Assembly: GCF_001280085.1 (NCBI RefSeq)
Contig: NZ_LGED01000013.1
Span: 1-64,000, forward strand
Length of the DNA: 64,000 nt
Origin: Saccharothrix sp. NRRL B-16348
Lineage (GTDB): Bacteria; Actinomycetota; Actinomycetes; Mycobacteriales; Pseudonocardiaceae
Direction: 5' to 3'
Both the position numbers and the translations under genes were made by a program. How positions within the stretch are numbered: position 1 is the first letter of the stretch; every line of letters starts with the position of its first letter. The notes beneath the pieces were generated by a model. It was not told the DNA's origin. It did not search any database and was given only the letters and a program-made list of their open reading frames with translations. This document shows, in pieces, positions 8,183 through 16,680 of the stretch.

Positions 8183-9979
8183 ATGGAGCCCAGACGTGAC
8201 ACGGTTCTGGACGCGCGGCTGCGCAGGGCGGCGGCGTTCGCGGACTTGGACCTGCCGGCGGACGAGAGCATCGGGGCACGGGCGCTCGACGTTTCGGGGC
8301 GGGCCGCCGAGACGCGCCGGACGACGGTGAAGCTGCTGGTGCGGTCGGCGGAGTTGGCGTCGGCCGAGAGCTGGCTGGAGGGCGTGGGCGGCCACGTGGT
8401 GTCCGCGCCGCCGGACCCGGGTTCGTCCGGTCAGGTGGTCGTGCTGGCGGGCGTTCCGGTCACCGCACTGTCCTCATTGGACCGGCAGCCGTGGCTGGTG
8501 CGCGCCGAGGCGCCGAAGGAGATGTTCACCCGCATGGACCGGGCGCGCGGCCCGGTGACCGGGGTGGACGCGGTCCAGACCGCGCACGGCGACCTCACCG
8601 GCGCCGGGGTGCTGCTGGCGGTGGTGGACACGGGGGTCGACTGGGCGCACCCGGACTTCCGGCACGGTGACGGCACCACCCGCCTGGAGCGGTTCGTGCA
8701 CGCCCACGTGCCCGAGGGCTCGGACGAGTCGAGGTTCGACGTGTTCGAGGCCAGTGCGATCAACAAGGCGCTCAACGGCGGTCCGCCCATCCCGACCGGC
8801 GACCCGGGCGGCCACGGCACGCACTGCGCGTCCATCGCGGCGGGCAACGGGCGCGGCACGACCGACCGCAGGTTCCGCGGGGTGGCGCCCGAAGCGTCGC
8901 TGATGGGTGTGCGCGCCGAGCCGCTGCTGGACGTGCACATCATCGAGGGCATCCGCCAGGCGTTCGACCTGGCCGGCGACCGCCCGGCGGTGGTGAGCCT
9001 GAGCCTCGGCGGCCACTTCGGCGCCCACGACGGCACGTCCGCGATCGAGAACGAGATAGCGCGCGCCACCGGCCCGGGCCGGATCGTGGTCGTGGCGGCC
9101 GGCAACGAGGGCGACGACGGCGTGCACGCCCAGGGCCGACTGGTCGTCGGCGAGGAGTTGTCGTTCACCGTGCGGGTGCCCGACACGGGCCTGGTGTTCT
9201 GCGACGTGTGGATCCCGCGCGGCGACAAGGTGGACGTGTTCGTGGAAACGCCCAGCGGGACGCGGTTCGAACCCAACACCGGCGAGACGTCCACGCCGGA
9301 CGGCGTCTTCGTCGCGGACTTCGTGGAGAACCCGGTCAACCGCGAGCAGAACCTGACCTTCCTGATGATCAACGGCACGGTCGACGAGCGGTGGACCATC
9401 CGCGTCACGCCCCTCTCCGTGGTGCACGGCGAGGTCCACGCGTGGGCGGGCTCGGTGGACGGCGGCCGGCTGATGTTCCCCGGCGCGCCGTTGGCGGGCT
9501 ACTCGATCGGCATGCCCGCGACCGAGGAACGCGCGGTCGCGGTGGGTTCCCTCATTTCCCGAAACGAGTTCGAGGGTCCCCAGGGCGACTCGACCCTGCC
9601 GGGTCTGGCGGTGGACGTCGTGTCGTCGTTCTCCAGCCAGGGGCCGACGCGCATCGGCGTGCAGAAACCGGACATCGTCGCCCCCGGCCAGGTCGTGACC
9701 GCGGCCCTGTCGGCGGGCTCCGACATGGCCACGTCGCCCCGGTTGGCGGCACGGCGGCACCCGTCGGGGAAGTACGTCACCATCCAGGGCACCAGCATGG
9801 CGACGCCGTTCGTGGCGGGCATCGTGGCCCTGATGCTGCAACGGGAACCGAGGCTGACGCCGGAAGAGGTCCAGCAACGCCTGCGCGTCACGGCTCGCCG
9901 TGACGCCACGACAGGTCCGGTGTGGAATCCGCGCTACGGCTGGGGAAAGCTGGACGCCGAGGCACTGTTCCGCTCCTGA
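8183..9979 (+). CDS. Subtilisin-family (S8) serine protease without signal peptide
   Basis: A 598-aa subtilase with a full triad: Asp149 in AVVDTGVDWAHPDF, His211 in GGHGTHCAS and Ser538 in GTSMATPFVAG. The oxyanion Asn lies in VAAGNEGDDG. Residues 1-125 form a prodomain-like region. A beta-rich insert (about 320-430) separates the His and Ser parts, as in larger subtilases with C5a-peptidase-like inserts. No Sec or Tat signal is visible at the N-terminus (MEPRRDTVLDARLRR), so it may act inside the cell or leave by another route. The start is supported by AAGGGGCGGGG upstream. It is 12 bp from the small prodomain-like gene, hence one operon. Confidence 0.9.
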   Translation: MEPRRDTVLDARLRRAAAFADLDLPADESIGARALDVSGRAAETRRTTVKLLVRSAELASAESWLEGVGGHVVSAPPDPGSSGQVVVLAGVPVTALSSLDRQPWLVRAEAPKEMFTRMDRARGPVTGVDAVQTAHGDLTGAGVLLAVVDTGVDWAHPDFRHGDGTTRLERFVHAHVPEGSDESRFDVFEASAINKALNGGPPIPTGDPGGHGTHCASIAAGNGRGTTDRRFRGVAPEASLMGVRAEPLLDVHIIEGIRQAFDLAGDRPAVVSLSLGGHFGAHDGTSAIENEIARATGPGRIVVVAAGNEGDDGVHAQGRLVVGEELSFTVRVPDTGLVFCDVWIPRGDKVDVFVETPSGTRFEPNTGETSTPDGVFVADFVENPVNREQNLTFLMINGTVDERWTIRVTPLSVVHGEVHAWAGSVDGGRLMFPGAPLAGYSIGMPATEERAVAVGSLISRNEFEGPQGDSTLPGLAVDVVSSFSSQGPTRIGVQKPDIVAPGQVVTAALSAGSDMATSPRLAARRHPSGKYVTIQGTSMATPFVAGIVALMLQREPRLTPEEVQQRLRVTARRDATTGPVWNPRYGWGKLDAEALFRS

Positions 9980-10298
9980 CCCACTGCCACGCCGCGTTGG
10001 CCCGGCACTGCGATCTCCGATAATTCATCACGCGTTGTAACCGCAGCCGAGGGCGCGGAACAGGGTGACGGCCCGGTCGTAGTGGTCGACGGCCTGCCGG
10101 TGGCCGCCCGTGCGGTGGGCGAGCTCGGCGACACCGGCATCCCACGATGCGATACCGGACGGCTTTCGGCGCAGAAAGATGTCGACATTCGGGCGGAGGT
10201 GCCGGATACGATCAAGGCAGGTGGGCCGCGTCCGGCGCCGACCTCGTCGCTGCCGCGGACGTCGGGGGGCGTCGAAGAGCAGCTTTCCTGGGGGTGGC
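9980..10298. other. Intergenic region with decayed coding sequence
   Basis: A 319-bp gap between the subtilase and the ThuA-like gene. Its left part holds the minus-strand TPR-like remnant listed separately; the right part is the leader of the ThuA gene. Nothing else could be supported. Confidence 0.5.
10028..10150 (-). pseudogene. Remnant of a TPR-containing (AfsR/SARP-like) regulator
   Basis: In the minus strand, the last 40 codons before a stop at 10028-10030 read WDAGVAELAHRTGGHRQA followed by VDHYDRAVTLFRALGCGYN. This has the A-x-x-L-G-x-x-x-x-A-x-x-x-Y-x-x-A-L pattern of tetratricopeptide repeats at the C-terminus of AfsR/NB-ARC-type regulators. No upstream coding continuation or start is visible, so it looks like a stranded fragment. 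Only one repeat is present, so confidence is low. Confidence 0.4.
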
Positions 10299-11009
10299 GT
10301 GAGGCAGCCGAAGGCGCTGGTGGTTCGCGGCGGGTGGGAGGGGCACAAGCCCGTCGAGGCGACGGAGTTGTTCATCCCGTTCCTGGAGCGCGGCGGCTAC
10401 GCGGTGCGGGTCGAGGAGTCGACCGAGGTGTACGCCGACGCCGCCGAGATGGCCGACACGGACCTGGTCGTGCAGTGCGTGACGATGTCGCAGATCACCG
10501 GCGAGGAGGTGGCCGGGCTGCGTGCGGCGATCGAGGCGGGCACCGGCTTCACCGGCTGGCACGGTGGCATCGCGGACTCGTTCCGCGCCTCGTCGGACTA
10601 CCTGCACCTGGTGGGTGGCCAGTTCGCGACGCACCCCGGCAAGCACCAGTCCGAACGCGCGGGCGGGCCGGAGGACAACTTCCTGCCGCACACCGTGAAC
10701 ATCACCGCGCTCGGCCGTGAGCACCCGATCACCGCGGGCGTCGAGGACTTCGAGCTGGTCACCGAGCAGTACTGGGTGCTGCACGACGACCTGAACGACG
10801 TGCTGGCCACCACGACCCACCCGGCGCAGGCGTGGCAGCCGTGGCACCGGCCGGTCACCTGTCCGGCGATCTGGACCCGCCAGTGGGGCGCCGGGCGGAT
10901 CGTCGTGACGACCCCCGGGCACAGCCCGGACGTGTTGGAGCACCCCGCCGTCCGCACCGTCATCGAGAGGGGAATGCTGTGGGCGACCCGCACCGCGTCG
11001 GCATCGTAG
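10299..11009 (+). CDS. ThuA-domain protein
   Basis: A 236-aa ThuA-like (glutamine-amidotransferase-fold) protein, a family tied to sugar and trehalose utilisation but biochemically poorly defined. GTG start at 10299 after a G-rich Shine-Dalgarno. Features seen: KALVVRGGWEGHKP at the N-terminus, the GTGFTGWHGGIAD loop, and WTRQWGAGRIVVTTPGHSPD near the C-terminus, all usual for the family. Its last 31 bp overlap the start of the Gfo/Idh/MocA dehydrogenase, so the two are translationally coupled. Together they suggest handling of a modified sugar. Confidence 0.88.
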   Translation: MRQPKALVVRGGWEGHKPVEATELFIPFLERGGYAVRVEESTEVYADAAEMADTDLVVQCVTMSQITGEEVAGLRAAIEAGTGFTGWHGGIADSFRASSDYLHLVGGQFATHPGKHQSERAGGPEDNFLPHTVNITALGREHPITAGVEDFELVTEQYWVLHDDLNDVLATTTHPAQAWQPWHRPVTCPAIWTRQWGAGRIVVTTPGHSPDVLEHPAVRTVIERGMLWATRTASAS

Positions 11010-12085
11010 GTCTCGGGGTCATCTCCCGCGCCTACCTGGACACGCTCGGCGTCCACCCGGCGGTGCGCGTCACCGCGGTCGCCGACCTCGACAGCGCGCG
11101 GGCCGCCGAGGTCGCCGCCAGGCTTCCGGGCGCCGCGGCGGTCAGCGTCGACGACCTGATCGGCGGGTCGGACGTCGACACGGTGCTCAACCTCACCACT
11201 CCCGCGGCCCACGCCGGGATCGCGCTGCGCGCCATCGACGCGGGCAAGAACGTGTTCGGCGAGAAGCCCCTCGCCGTGACGTTCGCCGAGGGCCGGACGG
11301 TCATCGACCGGGCCGCCGCGGCCGGTGTCCAGGTGGGTTGCGCCCCCGACACCGTGCTCGGCACGGGCACGCAGACCGCGCGCGCCGCGATCGACAGCGG
11401 GCTCATCGGACGCCCGCTGTCCGCGTCGGCCGTGATGGTCACGCCGGGGCACGAGCGCTGGCACCCCAACCCCGACTTCTACTACACCGCGGGCGGCGGT
11501 CCCCTGCTGGACATGGGGCCGTACTACATCTCGGCGCTGATCCACCTGCTCGGCCCGGTGCGCGCGGTGATCGGCGCGGCGGGTCGCCTGCGCGAGGAGC
11601 GCGTCATCGGGTCCGGCCCCCGGACGGGTCAGCGGATCCCGGTCGAGGTCGCCAGCCACGTCTCCGGCGTGCTCGAGCACACCAGCGGCGCGCTCTCCAC
11701 CATCACGACGAGCTTCGACGGCGTGACCACCACCGCCGTGCCCATCGAGGTGCACGGCGAGACCGGCACCCTCGCGGTCCCGGACCCCAACCACTTCGAC
11801 GGTGAGACCCGGCTCTTCCCGCTGGGCGGCACGGAGTGGCAGGCACTGCCCGCGAGCGCCGGTTACGCCGGAGCCGGCCGCGGCATCGGCCTGCTCGACC
11901 TCGTCACGGCCGGTGGGCAACGGCTCCCCCGCGCGGGCGGTGACCTCGCGTTGCACGTGCTGGAGACGATGACCGCCGTGCTCCGCGCCGCGGAGGAAGG
12001 ACGACGGATCGACCTGACGACCACGGTCGAACGGCCGGCGGCGGTTCCGCTCACGCCCGCGGAGGAGTGGTCCCTCAGCCGCTGA
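10979..12085 (+). CDS. Gfo/Idh/MocA-family NAD(P)-dependent oxidoreductase
   Basis: A 368-aa sugar or polyol dehydrogenase-like protein. The GTG at 10979, after GAGGGGAA, puts the Rossmann motif VGIVGLGVISRAYLD at the very N-terminus; longer open frame upstream lacks support. The EKPL motif (GKNVFGEKPLAV) is present. The C-terminal alpha/beta domain includes GGGPLLDMGPYYISAL, where His/Asp catalytic residues usually lie. It overlaps the ThuA gene, a pairing seen widely in actinobacteria. The substrate cannot be told from the sequence. Confidence 0.92.
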   Translation: MGDPHRVGIVGLGVISRAYLDTLGVHPAVRVTAVADLDSARAAEVAARLPGAAAVSVDDLIGGSDVDTVLNLTTPAAHAGIALRAIDAGKNVFGEKPLAVTFAEGRTVIDRAAAAGVQVGCAPDTVLGTGTQTARAAIDSGLIGRPLSASAVMVTPGHERWHPNPDFYYTAGGGPLLDMGPYYISALIHLLGPVRAVIGAAGRLREERVIGSGPRTGQRIPVEVASHVSGVLEHTSGALSTITTSFDGVTTTAVPIEVHGETGTLAVPDPNHFDGETRLFPLGGTEWQALPASAGYAGAGRGIGLLDLVTAGGQRLPRAGGDLALHVLETMTAVLRAAEEGRRIDLTTTVERPAAVPLTPAEEWSLSR

Positions 12086-12116
12086 CGCGGACCGGATCCA
12101 AGCGCCCTTGCCGGAC

Positions 12117-12449
12117 CTACGGCGTCTCCTGCAAGGGCCAGACCTCGACCACGCCGTGGGCGACCGCGCACGGGGTCGCCGCGGCGAGTTCGATGGCCTC
12201 CTGGAGCGTGGCCGCTTCGATGATCGCGAACCCGGCGACTGGCAGGGCCGAGGACATGAACGCCCCGCTGTCCACGGTCACGCCGGTGCCGTCGTGGTTC
12301 CGCACCTGCGTCGGCGACCCGGCGATCCCCATGGAGGCTCCCATCGCGCGCAACCGGGCGTCGTGCGCGTGCGCCTCGTCGCGGACCGCAGGGTCGGTGC
12401 GGTCGTACCCGTCCCGATCGCCGTACCCGATGGTCACGAATTTCGGCAT
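12117..12449 (-). CDS. YCII-related (DGPF) domain protein
   Basis: A 110-aa single-domain protein of the YCII/DGPF superfamily, a ferredoxin-like fold of unclear biochemical role that often sits near ECF sigma genes; none is present here. It starts MPKFVTIGYGDRDGY and contains VTVDSGAFM (the DGPF-like loop) and FAIIEAATLQEAIELAA. It converges with the Gfo/Idh/MocA gene and lies 46 bp downstream of capA-like on the same strand. Confidence 0.85.
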   Translation of the reverse strand: MPKFVTIGYGDRDGYDRTDPAVRDEAHAHDARLRAMGASMGIAGSPTQVRNHDGTGVTVDSGAFMSSALPVAGFAIIEAATLQEAIELAAATPCAVAHGVVEVWPLQETP

Positions 12450-12495
12450 GGCGCTGCCTCCCCTGGTCGACGCGGATCACTCGACCGTACTGAGG

Positions 12496-13608
12496 TCACG
12501 TCGCTCCGGCGACCCGCGGGCGCAGTTCGAGCACGCCGCCGCGGAGGTCGACCCGTGACCCGAACGGACGGCTGATCCGGTCGAGGACCGAACGCAGGTG
12601 CTCGGTGTCCGCGCGGTCCGGGTGGCGCAGGCGCATCCGGTGGGCCCGCATCGGCGCCATCCGCAGCCGGACCAGGTGGCCCGTGTCCGGCCGCACCGTG
12701 GCGAAGTACAGCAGGCGCAGGTCGTCGCGGTACTCCTCGTGGCCGCTGATGCCCTCGTAGTCGTTGATGAGGTCGCCGCAGCCGTACAGGATCAGCTTGC
12801 CGCGGTGGACCTCGACCGGGCGCGGGTGGTGCGAGGAGTGCCCGTGCACGAGGTCCACCCCACCGTCGATGAGCGCGTGCGCGAAGTCCACGTGCGCGTC
12901 GGGAACGTCGTAGCCCCAGTTGGACCCCCAGTGCACCGACGCCACGACGACGTCACCGGAACGCCTGGTCCGCCGGACGCGGTCGGTGACGGCGCGGGCC
13001 ACGTCCTCCGACACGTCCGGCAGCAGGTCGACCCCGGCCCGGTCGGGGGTGGCCGCCCAACCGCCGGGGATCCCGCTGGATCGCGTCCCGAGCGACACGA
13101 GGACGACCCGGTTGCCGCGGCCGGTGGGGAGGGCCGTCGGGCGCTCCGCCTCGCGCGCGGTGCGTCCGGCGCCCGCCGCCGCGATCCCGGCGTCGGTCAG
13201 CGCGTCGAGCGTGTCGGCCAGGCCGGTGCGGCCGAAGTCGAGCACGTGGTTGTTGGCGAGCGCGCAGGCGTCGGGTCGGGCCGCGGTCAGGCACGGCACG
13301 TTCGCCGGGCTCATCCGGTAGTGCAGCCGCTTGCCACCGTCGATCTCGCCGCCGCCGGTGACGCTGGTCTCCAGGTTGATCAACCGCACGTCCGGCGCCT
13401 CCTCGGCCAGCACGTGCAGGGCGTCTCCCCACGGCCACGCGAAGTCGACCGGGCAGGGGATCGGACCGTTCGCCCGCTCCGCCAGCGCCACGTAGGTCCG
13501 CGCGTCCCGGACGTACGGCTCGTGCAGCCGCGGGTCGCCGGGGTGCGGCAGGATCTGGTCGACCCCGCGGCCGGTCATCACGTCACCGCACAGGAACACC
13601 GTCACCAT
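12496..13608 (-). CDS. CapA/PgsA-family metallophosphatase-like protein
   Basis: A 370-aa CapA-like protein, related to poly-gamma-glutamate synthesis and calcineurin-type phosphoesterase folds. Metal-site motifs seen: FLCGDVMTGRGVD, INLETSVT, ALANNHVLDFG, SVHWGSNWG and VHGHSSHHPRPVE. The ATG at 13608 is preferred over a GTG at 13623, which lacks a ribosome-binding site. No signal peptide or membrane anchor is visible, unlike membrane-bound CapA, so it may act in the cytoplasm. No capB or capC genes lie nearby. Confidence 0.88.
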   Translation of the reverse strand: MVTVFLCGDVMTGRGVDQILPHPGDPRLHEPYVRDARTYVALAERANGPIPCPVDFAWPWGDALHVLAEEAPDVRLINLETSVTGGGEIDGGKRLHYRMSPANVPCLTAARPDACALANNHVLDFGRTGLADTLDALTDAGIAAAGAGRTAREAERPTALPTGRGNRVVLVSLGTRSSGIPGGWAATPDRAGVDLLPDVSEDVARAVTDRVRRTRRSGDVVVASVHWGSNWGYDVPDAHVDFAHALIDGGVDLVHGHSSHHPRPVEVHRGKLILYGCGDLINDYEGISGHEEYRDDLRLLYFATVRPDTGHLVRLRMAPMRAHRMRLRHPDRADTEHLRSVLDRISRPFGSRVDLRGGVLELRPRVAGAT

Positions 13609-13687
13609 GGGTCGATGGTTCACCGGGAGCCGGGAGATCGCCGACCAACCGCCGTGTGCGCGGCGCCGGAAACGGGTAGCCGACGGC

Positions 13688-14065
13688 GTGCGACGACATC
13701 ACCGGTTCACCGTCACGGCCGCGGTCCTCGCCGCGACGGCCTGCGGCGCGCCTCCTCCGGAAGATGTCCGACCACCCGTGCCACCTTCCGCGCCGACCAC
13801 CGCACCGACGTCCGCGCCGACGACTGCCCCGACCCGGACGCCGGGCGCCGGCGACGTGACGGTGACGGGCGTCGTCCGGACCGGGGTGGAGGCCGGGTGT
13901 CTGCTGCTGGACACCGACACCGAGGACTACCTGCTGCTCGCCGACGACGACGCCCAACTGCGGCCCGGGGTCACGGTCCAGGTGCGCGGAACACCCAAGC
14001 CGGGCATGGCGACGACCTGCCAGCAGGGCGTTCCCCTCGAAGTGCACGAGGTCCGACCGTCATGA
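13688..14065 (+). CDS. Small secreted lipoprotein of unknown function
   Basis: A 125-aa protein with GTG start at 13688: basic N-terminus MRRHHRF, hydrophobic segment, then a lipobox-like TAC with Cys19. A Pro/Thr-rich spacer (PTTAPTSAPTTAPT) leads to a small beta-rich domain (about 55-125) with two further Cys in EAGCLLLDT and ATTCQQG, which could form a disulphide. The domain resembles OB-fold-like extracytoplasmic modules, but no family is recognised. It is divergent from the CapA-like gene. Confidence 0.68.
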   Translation: MRRHHRFTVTAAVLAATACGAPPPEDVRPPVPPSAPTTAPTSAPTTAPTRTPGAGDVTVTGVVRTGVEAGCLLLDTDTEDYLLLADDDAQLRPGVTVQVRGTPKPGMATTCQQGVPLEVHEVRPS

Positions 14066-14091
14066 CGCGGACCGCACCGGCGGTTCCGCGG

Positions 14092-14472
14092 TCAGACCAC
14101 GAGCTGCGTCAGCGCCGCCTCGGCCGCCTCGCGCACGGTGGTCCGCAGGACGACGAGGTCGGCGATACCCGTCTCGGTCAACGGCTTGAGCACCGCGCGC
14201 TGGTCGGCGGCCACGGCGAACCGGACTCCGCGCCGTTCGGCGCGGTGCCGCGCCTCGATGAGCATCGACAGGCCGATCGAGCCGAAGAACGTCACCGCGG
14301 TGAGGTCGAGCACCAGCACCTCGGCGGCCTCGTCCAGCCGGGCGATGACCTCGGTGCGCACGTCGTCGCAGGTCAGCATGTCCACCACGCCGTCGACACG
14401 GATCACCGTGACGCCGTCCCGCCGGACGGTCTCCACGACGATGGGTGGAGCGACCTCGACCTGCTCGCTCAT
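14092..14472 (-). CDS. STAS-domain anti-sigma-factor antagonist
   Basis: A 126-aa SpoIIAA-like anti-anti-sigma factor. The conserved strand-helix is VLVLDLTAVTFFGSIGLSML, in which the Ser of FFGSIGL occupies the site phosphorylated by the partner anti-sigma kinase. The partner kinase and sigma factor are not adjacent, so this is an orphan switch protein, a common arrangement in actinomycetes. Start at ATG 14472. Confidence 0.9.
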   Translation of the reverse strand: MSEQVEVAPPIVVETVRRDGVTVIRVDGVVDMLTCDDVRTEVIARLDEAAEVLVLDLTAVTFFGSIGLSMLIEARHRAERRGVRFAVAADQRAVLKPLTETGIADLVVLRTTVREAAEAALTQLVV

Positions 14473-14883
14473 CGGACTGCGCCTCCTGGGAACTTGGCGG
14501 ACAAACCGGACACCGACCGGTTGCCGGCGCGACGAACCGCCGACCGGTCACCCCCATCGTTGCCCACGCCCACGCGTGCTGTCACCGCCGAACGTGGATG
14601 TGCGGTGGCCGCCGCAGCGCCGTCGCCGGACGCGGCAGCGGATCTGCGCAGGCCCGGGGCCACCTCGGCCACCCCACTCCGACAGACGTCACCCGATCGG
14701 GCGGTCACGGCACGGTGGCACGGGCACGGTGCGCAACCGTTGCCCGGGTGGAGTTCCGGCGCGGAACGCGTTGCGCCCGCGCTCCCGGATGGGCGACCCT
14801 GGCTGTGGCGGGGTCACCCGACCTCGCCGAACCCGAACCCGAACCCGAACCCGAACCGACCACTTTCGGCAGGTTGAGCGGTC
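14473..14883. other. Intergenic region with short GAACCC tandem repeat
   Basis: A 411-bp gap between divergent stas and dnaJ-like genes. At 14829-14856 it holds about four and a half copies of the hexamer GAACCC, just upstream of the DnaJ-domain gene. Open frames through here look like antisense or chance, with no ribosome-binding sites or recognisable products. Confidence 0.5.
14829..14856 (+). repeat. GAACCC hexanucleotide tandem repeat
   Basis: About 4.5 uninterrupted copies of GAACCC, 28 bp upstream of the DnaJ-domain start codon. Such a tract can slip in length. It lies in the 5' leader, so any effect would be on expression, which is speculation. Confidence 0.7.
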
Positions 14884-15201
14884 ATGGCACACCTGACTCC
14901 GCCGGCTGACCCGTACCTCGTGCTCGGCGTGCCACGTGACGCCGGGCAGGCCGACATCGCCGCCGCCTATCGCGTTCTCGTCCGCACCCTGCACCCGGAC
15001 ACCGGTGACGCCGATCCCGAGCGCTTCGCGGCGGTGCTGGCGGCCTACCGGTTGCTGCGCGATCCGAGACGCCGCGCCGCCTACGACCGGGACCACCCGC
15101 GGCCCGCGGACGTCCCGATCCCCGTCAAGGTCCACCAACCTCCCCCGAGCCGTGAACCCGACCTCCGCGTCGGCCCGGTCAGGCGTCATCAGCGCTGGTG
15201 A
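14884..15201 (+). CDS. Short J-domain (DnaJ-like) protein
   Basis: A 105-aa protein consisting of one J-domain (about residues 10-68) with the essential HPD motif in LVRTLHPDTGDADPE, and a short basic, Pro-rich tail. It lacks the Gly/Phe region and zinc fingers of full DnaJ, so it would be a class III co-chaperone stimulating Hsp70 ATPase on a specialised client. ATG at 14884 after AGGTTGAG. The gene stands alone. Confidence 0.88.
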   Translation: MAHLTPPADPYLVLGVPRDAGQADIAAAYRVLVRTLHPDTGDADPERFAAVLAAYRLLRDPRRRAAYDRDHPRPADVPIPVKVHQPPPSREPDLRVGPVRRHQRW

Positions 15202-15241
15202 GACGCCCTCGCACGGGCAGGTACTGGACAGTGCCTCTCGA

Positions 15242-16255
15242 TCACGGGGACGCACCCGCCACGAGCACGGCGGCACCGTCGACGCGGTCCGCGGCGAGGT
15301 CCGTGAGTGCCCGGTCGGCCGCGTCGAGCGGGTAGGGCGTGGTGGTGACCTCCAGCCGGTGCGTGCCCGCGAAGCGGAGGAACTCCGCGGCGTCCTGCCG
15401 GGTGTTGGCGGTGACGCTGCGCAGCTGCCGTTCCTGGAACAGGTGCTCCCGGTAGACCAGCGGCGGGACGTCGGTGAGGTGGATGCCCGCGATCGACAGC
15501 GTGCCCCCGCGGTCGAGCGCTTCGAGCGCGGGCAGGACGAGCGGGCCGACCGGGGCGAACAGGATCGCGGAGTCCAGCGGCTCCGGCGGCGGGTCCGCGG
15601 CGTCGCCCGCCGACGTCGCGCCGAGTGCCATCGCCAGCTCACGGGCCCGTGCGCTGCGGGTCATGACGTGCACGACGGCCCCGCGGGCCAGCGCGACCTG
15701 TGCCGCCAAGTGCGCACTCGCTCCGAGGCCGTAGATGCCCAACCGTCCACCCTCGGGCAGCTCCGCGCGCAGCAACGCCCGGTACCCGATGATCCCGGCG
15801 CACAGCAGCGGCGCCGCTTCGGCGTCGGAGTAGCCGGCGGGCAGGTGGTGGGCGTAGTCGGCGGGGACCACGGTGAAGTCGACGTAGCCGCCGTCGGCGT
15901 CCCACCCGGTGTAGACCGACTCCGGGCACAGGTTCTCGTCGCCGCGCAGGCAGTACCGGCACCGCCCGCACGTGCCGCGCAGCCAGGCGACGCCCACCCG
16001 GTCGCCGATCGCGAACCGGTCGTCATCGGACTCGACGACCTCGCCGACGACCTCATGCCCCGGCACGACGCCCGGCCGGTGCACGGGCAGATCGCCTTCG
16101 GTGACGTGCAGGTCGGTGCGGCAGACACCGCAGACCAGCACCCTGAGCAGCAACTCCCCCGGTCCCGGCTCGGGCACCGGATCCCGGCGCAGGACCAGCG
16201 GCCTGCCCGCCATCGGGCCGGGCCGGTCCACGTGCCACGCCCGCATGGTGCTCAC
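15242..16255 (-). CDS. Zinc-dependent alcohol dehydrogenase (AdhA-like)
   Basis: A 337-aa MDR-superfamily dehydrogenase. Catalytic-zinc ligands lie in [10 protein letters not shown] and [11 protein letters not shown]; the structural zinc loop is [15 protein letters not shown]. The Rossmann motif is degenerate, [15 protein letters not shown]. The family oxidises primary or aromatic alcohols with NAD(P). It converges with the J-domain gene and stands alone. Confidence 0.92.
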   Translation of the reverse strand: MSTMRAWHVDRPGPMAGRPLVLRRDPVPEPGPGELLLRVLVCGVCRTDLHVTEGDLPVHRPGVVPGHEVVGEVVESDDDRFAIGDRVGVAWLRGTCGRCRYCLRGDENLCPESVYTGWDADGGYVDFTVVPADYAHHLPAGYSDAEAAPLLCAGIIGYRALLRAELPEGGRLGIYGLGASAHLAAQVALARGAVVHVMTRSARARELAMALGATSAGDAADPPPEPLDSAILFAPVGPLVLPALEALDRGGTLSIAGIHLTDVPPLVYREHLFQERQLRSVTANTRQDAAEFLRFAGTHRLEVTTTPYPLDAADRALTDLAADRVDGAAVLVAGASP

Positions 16256-16415
16256 GGGATCGATCGTCGCACCGATGCGCCCCGGCGCCCATCCGCACGC
16301 CGGCCACCGTCACCGCGGGTGATCCCTGTTCGTGGCGGGCATTCCCCCGAACGCTCGACACGGTCCGTTGAGGGGTATCCGATGCTGGAGGTCGTCGTGC
16401 GGAGGAGGATGTGCC

Positions 16416-16610
16416 ATGCAGGCAAGCGTCGGTGACAAGCTGTTGGTGCACGGCAAGGTCGTCGGGCAGCACGAACGCACCGCCGAGGTCCTCGAAGTGC
16501 TGGGCAAGGACGGCAAGCCGCCTTACCGGGTGCGGTTCGAGGACGGGCACGAAACCGTCATGCTGCCCAGCCCCGACACCGTCGTGCGCCACGTCGAGGG
16601 CGACGCGTAG
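16416..16610 (+). CDS. DUF1918-family small protein
   Basis: A 64-aa protein matching the actinobacterial DUF1918 pattern: MQASVGDKLLVHG at the start, then RTAEVLEVLG and PPYRVRFEDGHETVMLPSPD, ending VRHVE. An SH3-like small beta-barrel is expected; the function is unknown. ATG at 16416 with GGAGGAGG 8 nt upstream. The gene is monocistronic. Confidence 0.88.
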   Translation: MQASVGDKLLVHGKVVGQHERTAEVLEVLGKDGKPPYRVRFEDGHETVMLPSPDTVVRHVEGDA

Positions 16611-16680
16611 GGCGACGACTTCGGCCCTGCGGACGCCCGGGACCACGCGCCCACGCCGATGAGCGTTGCTACGGTGACGC

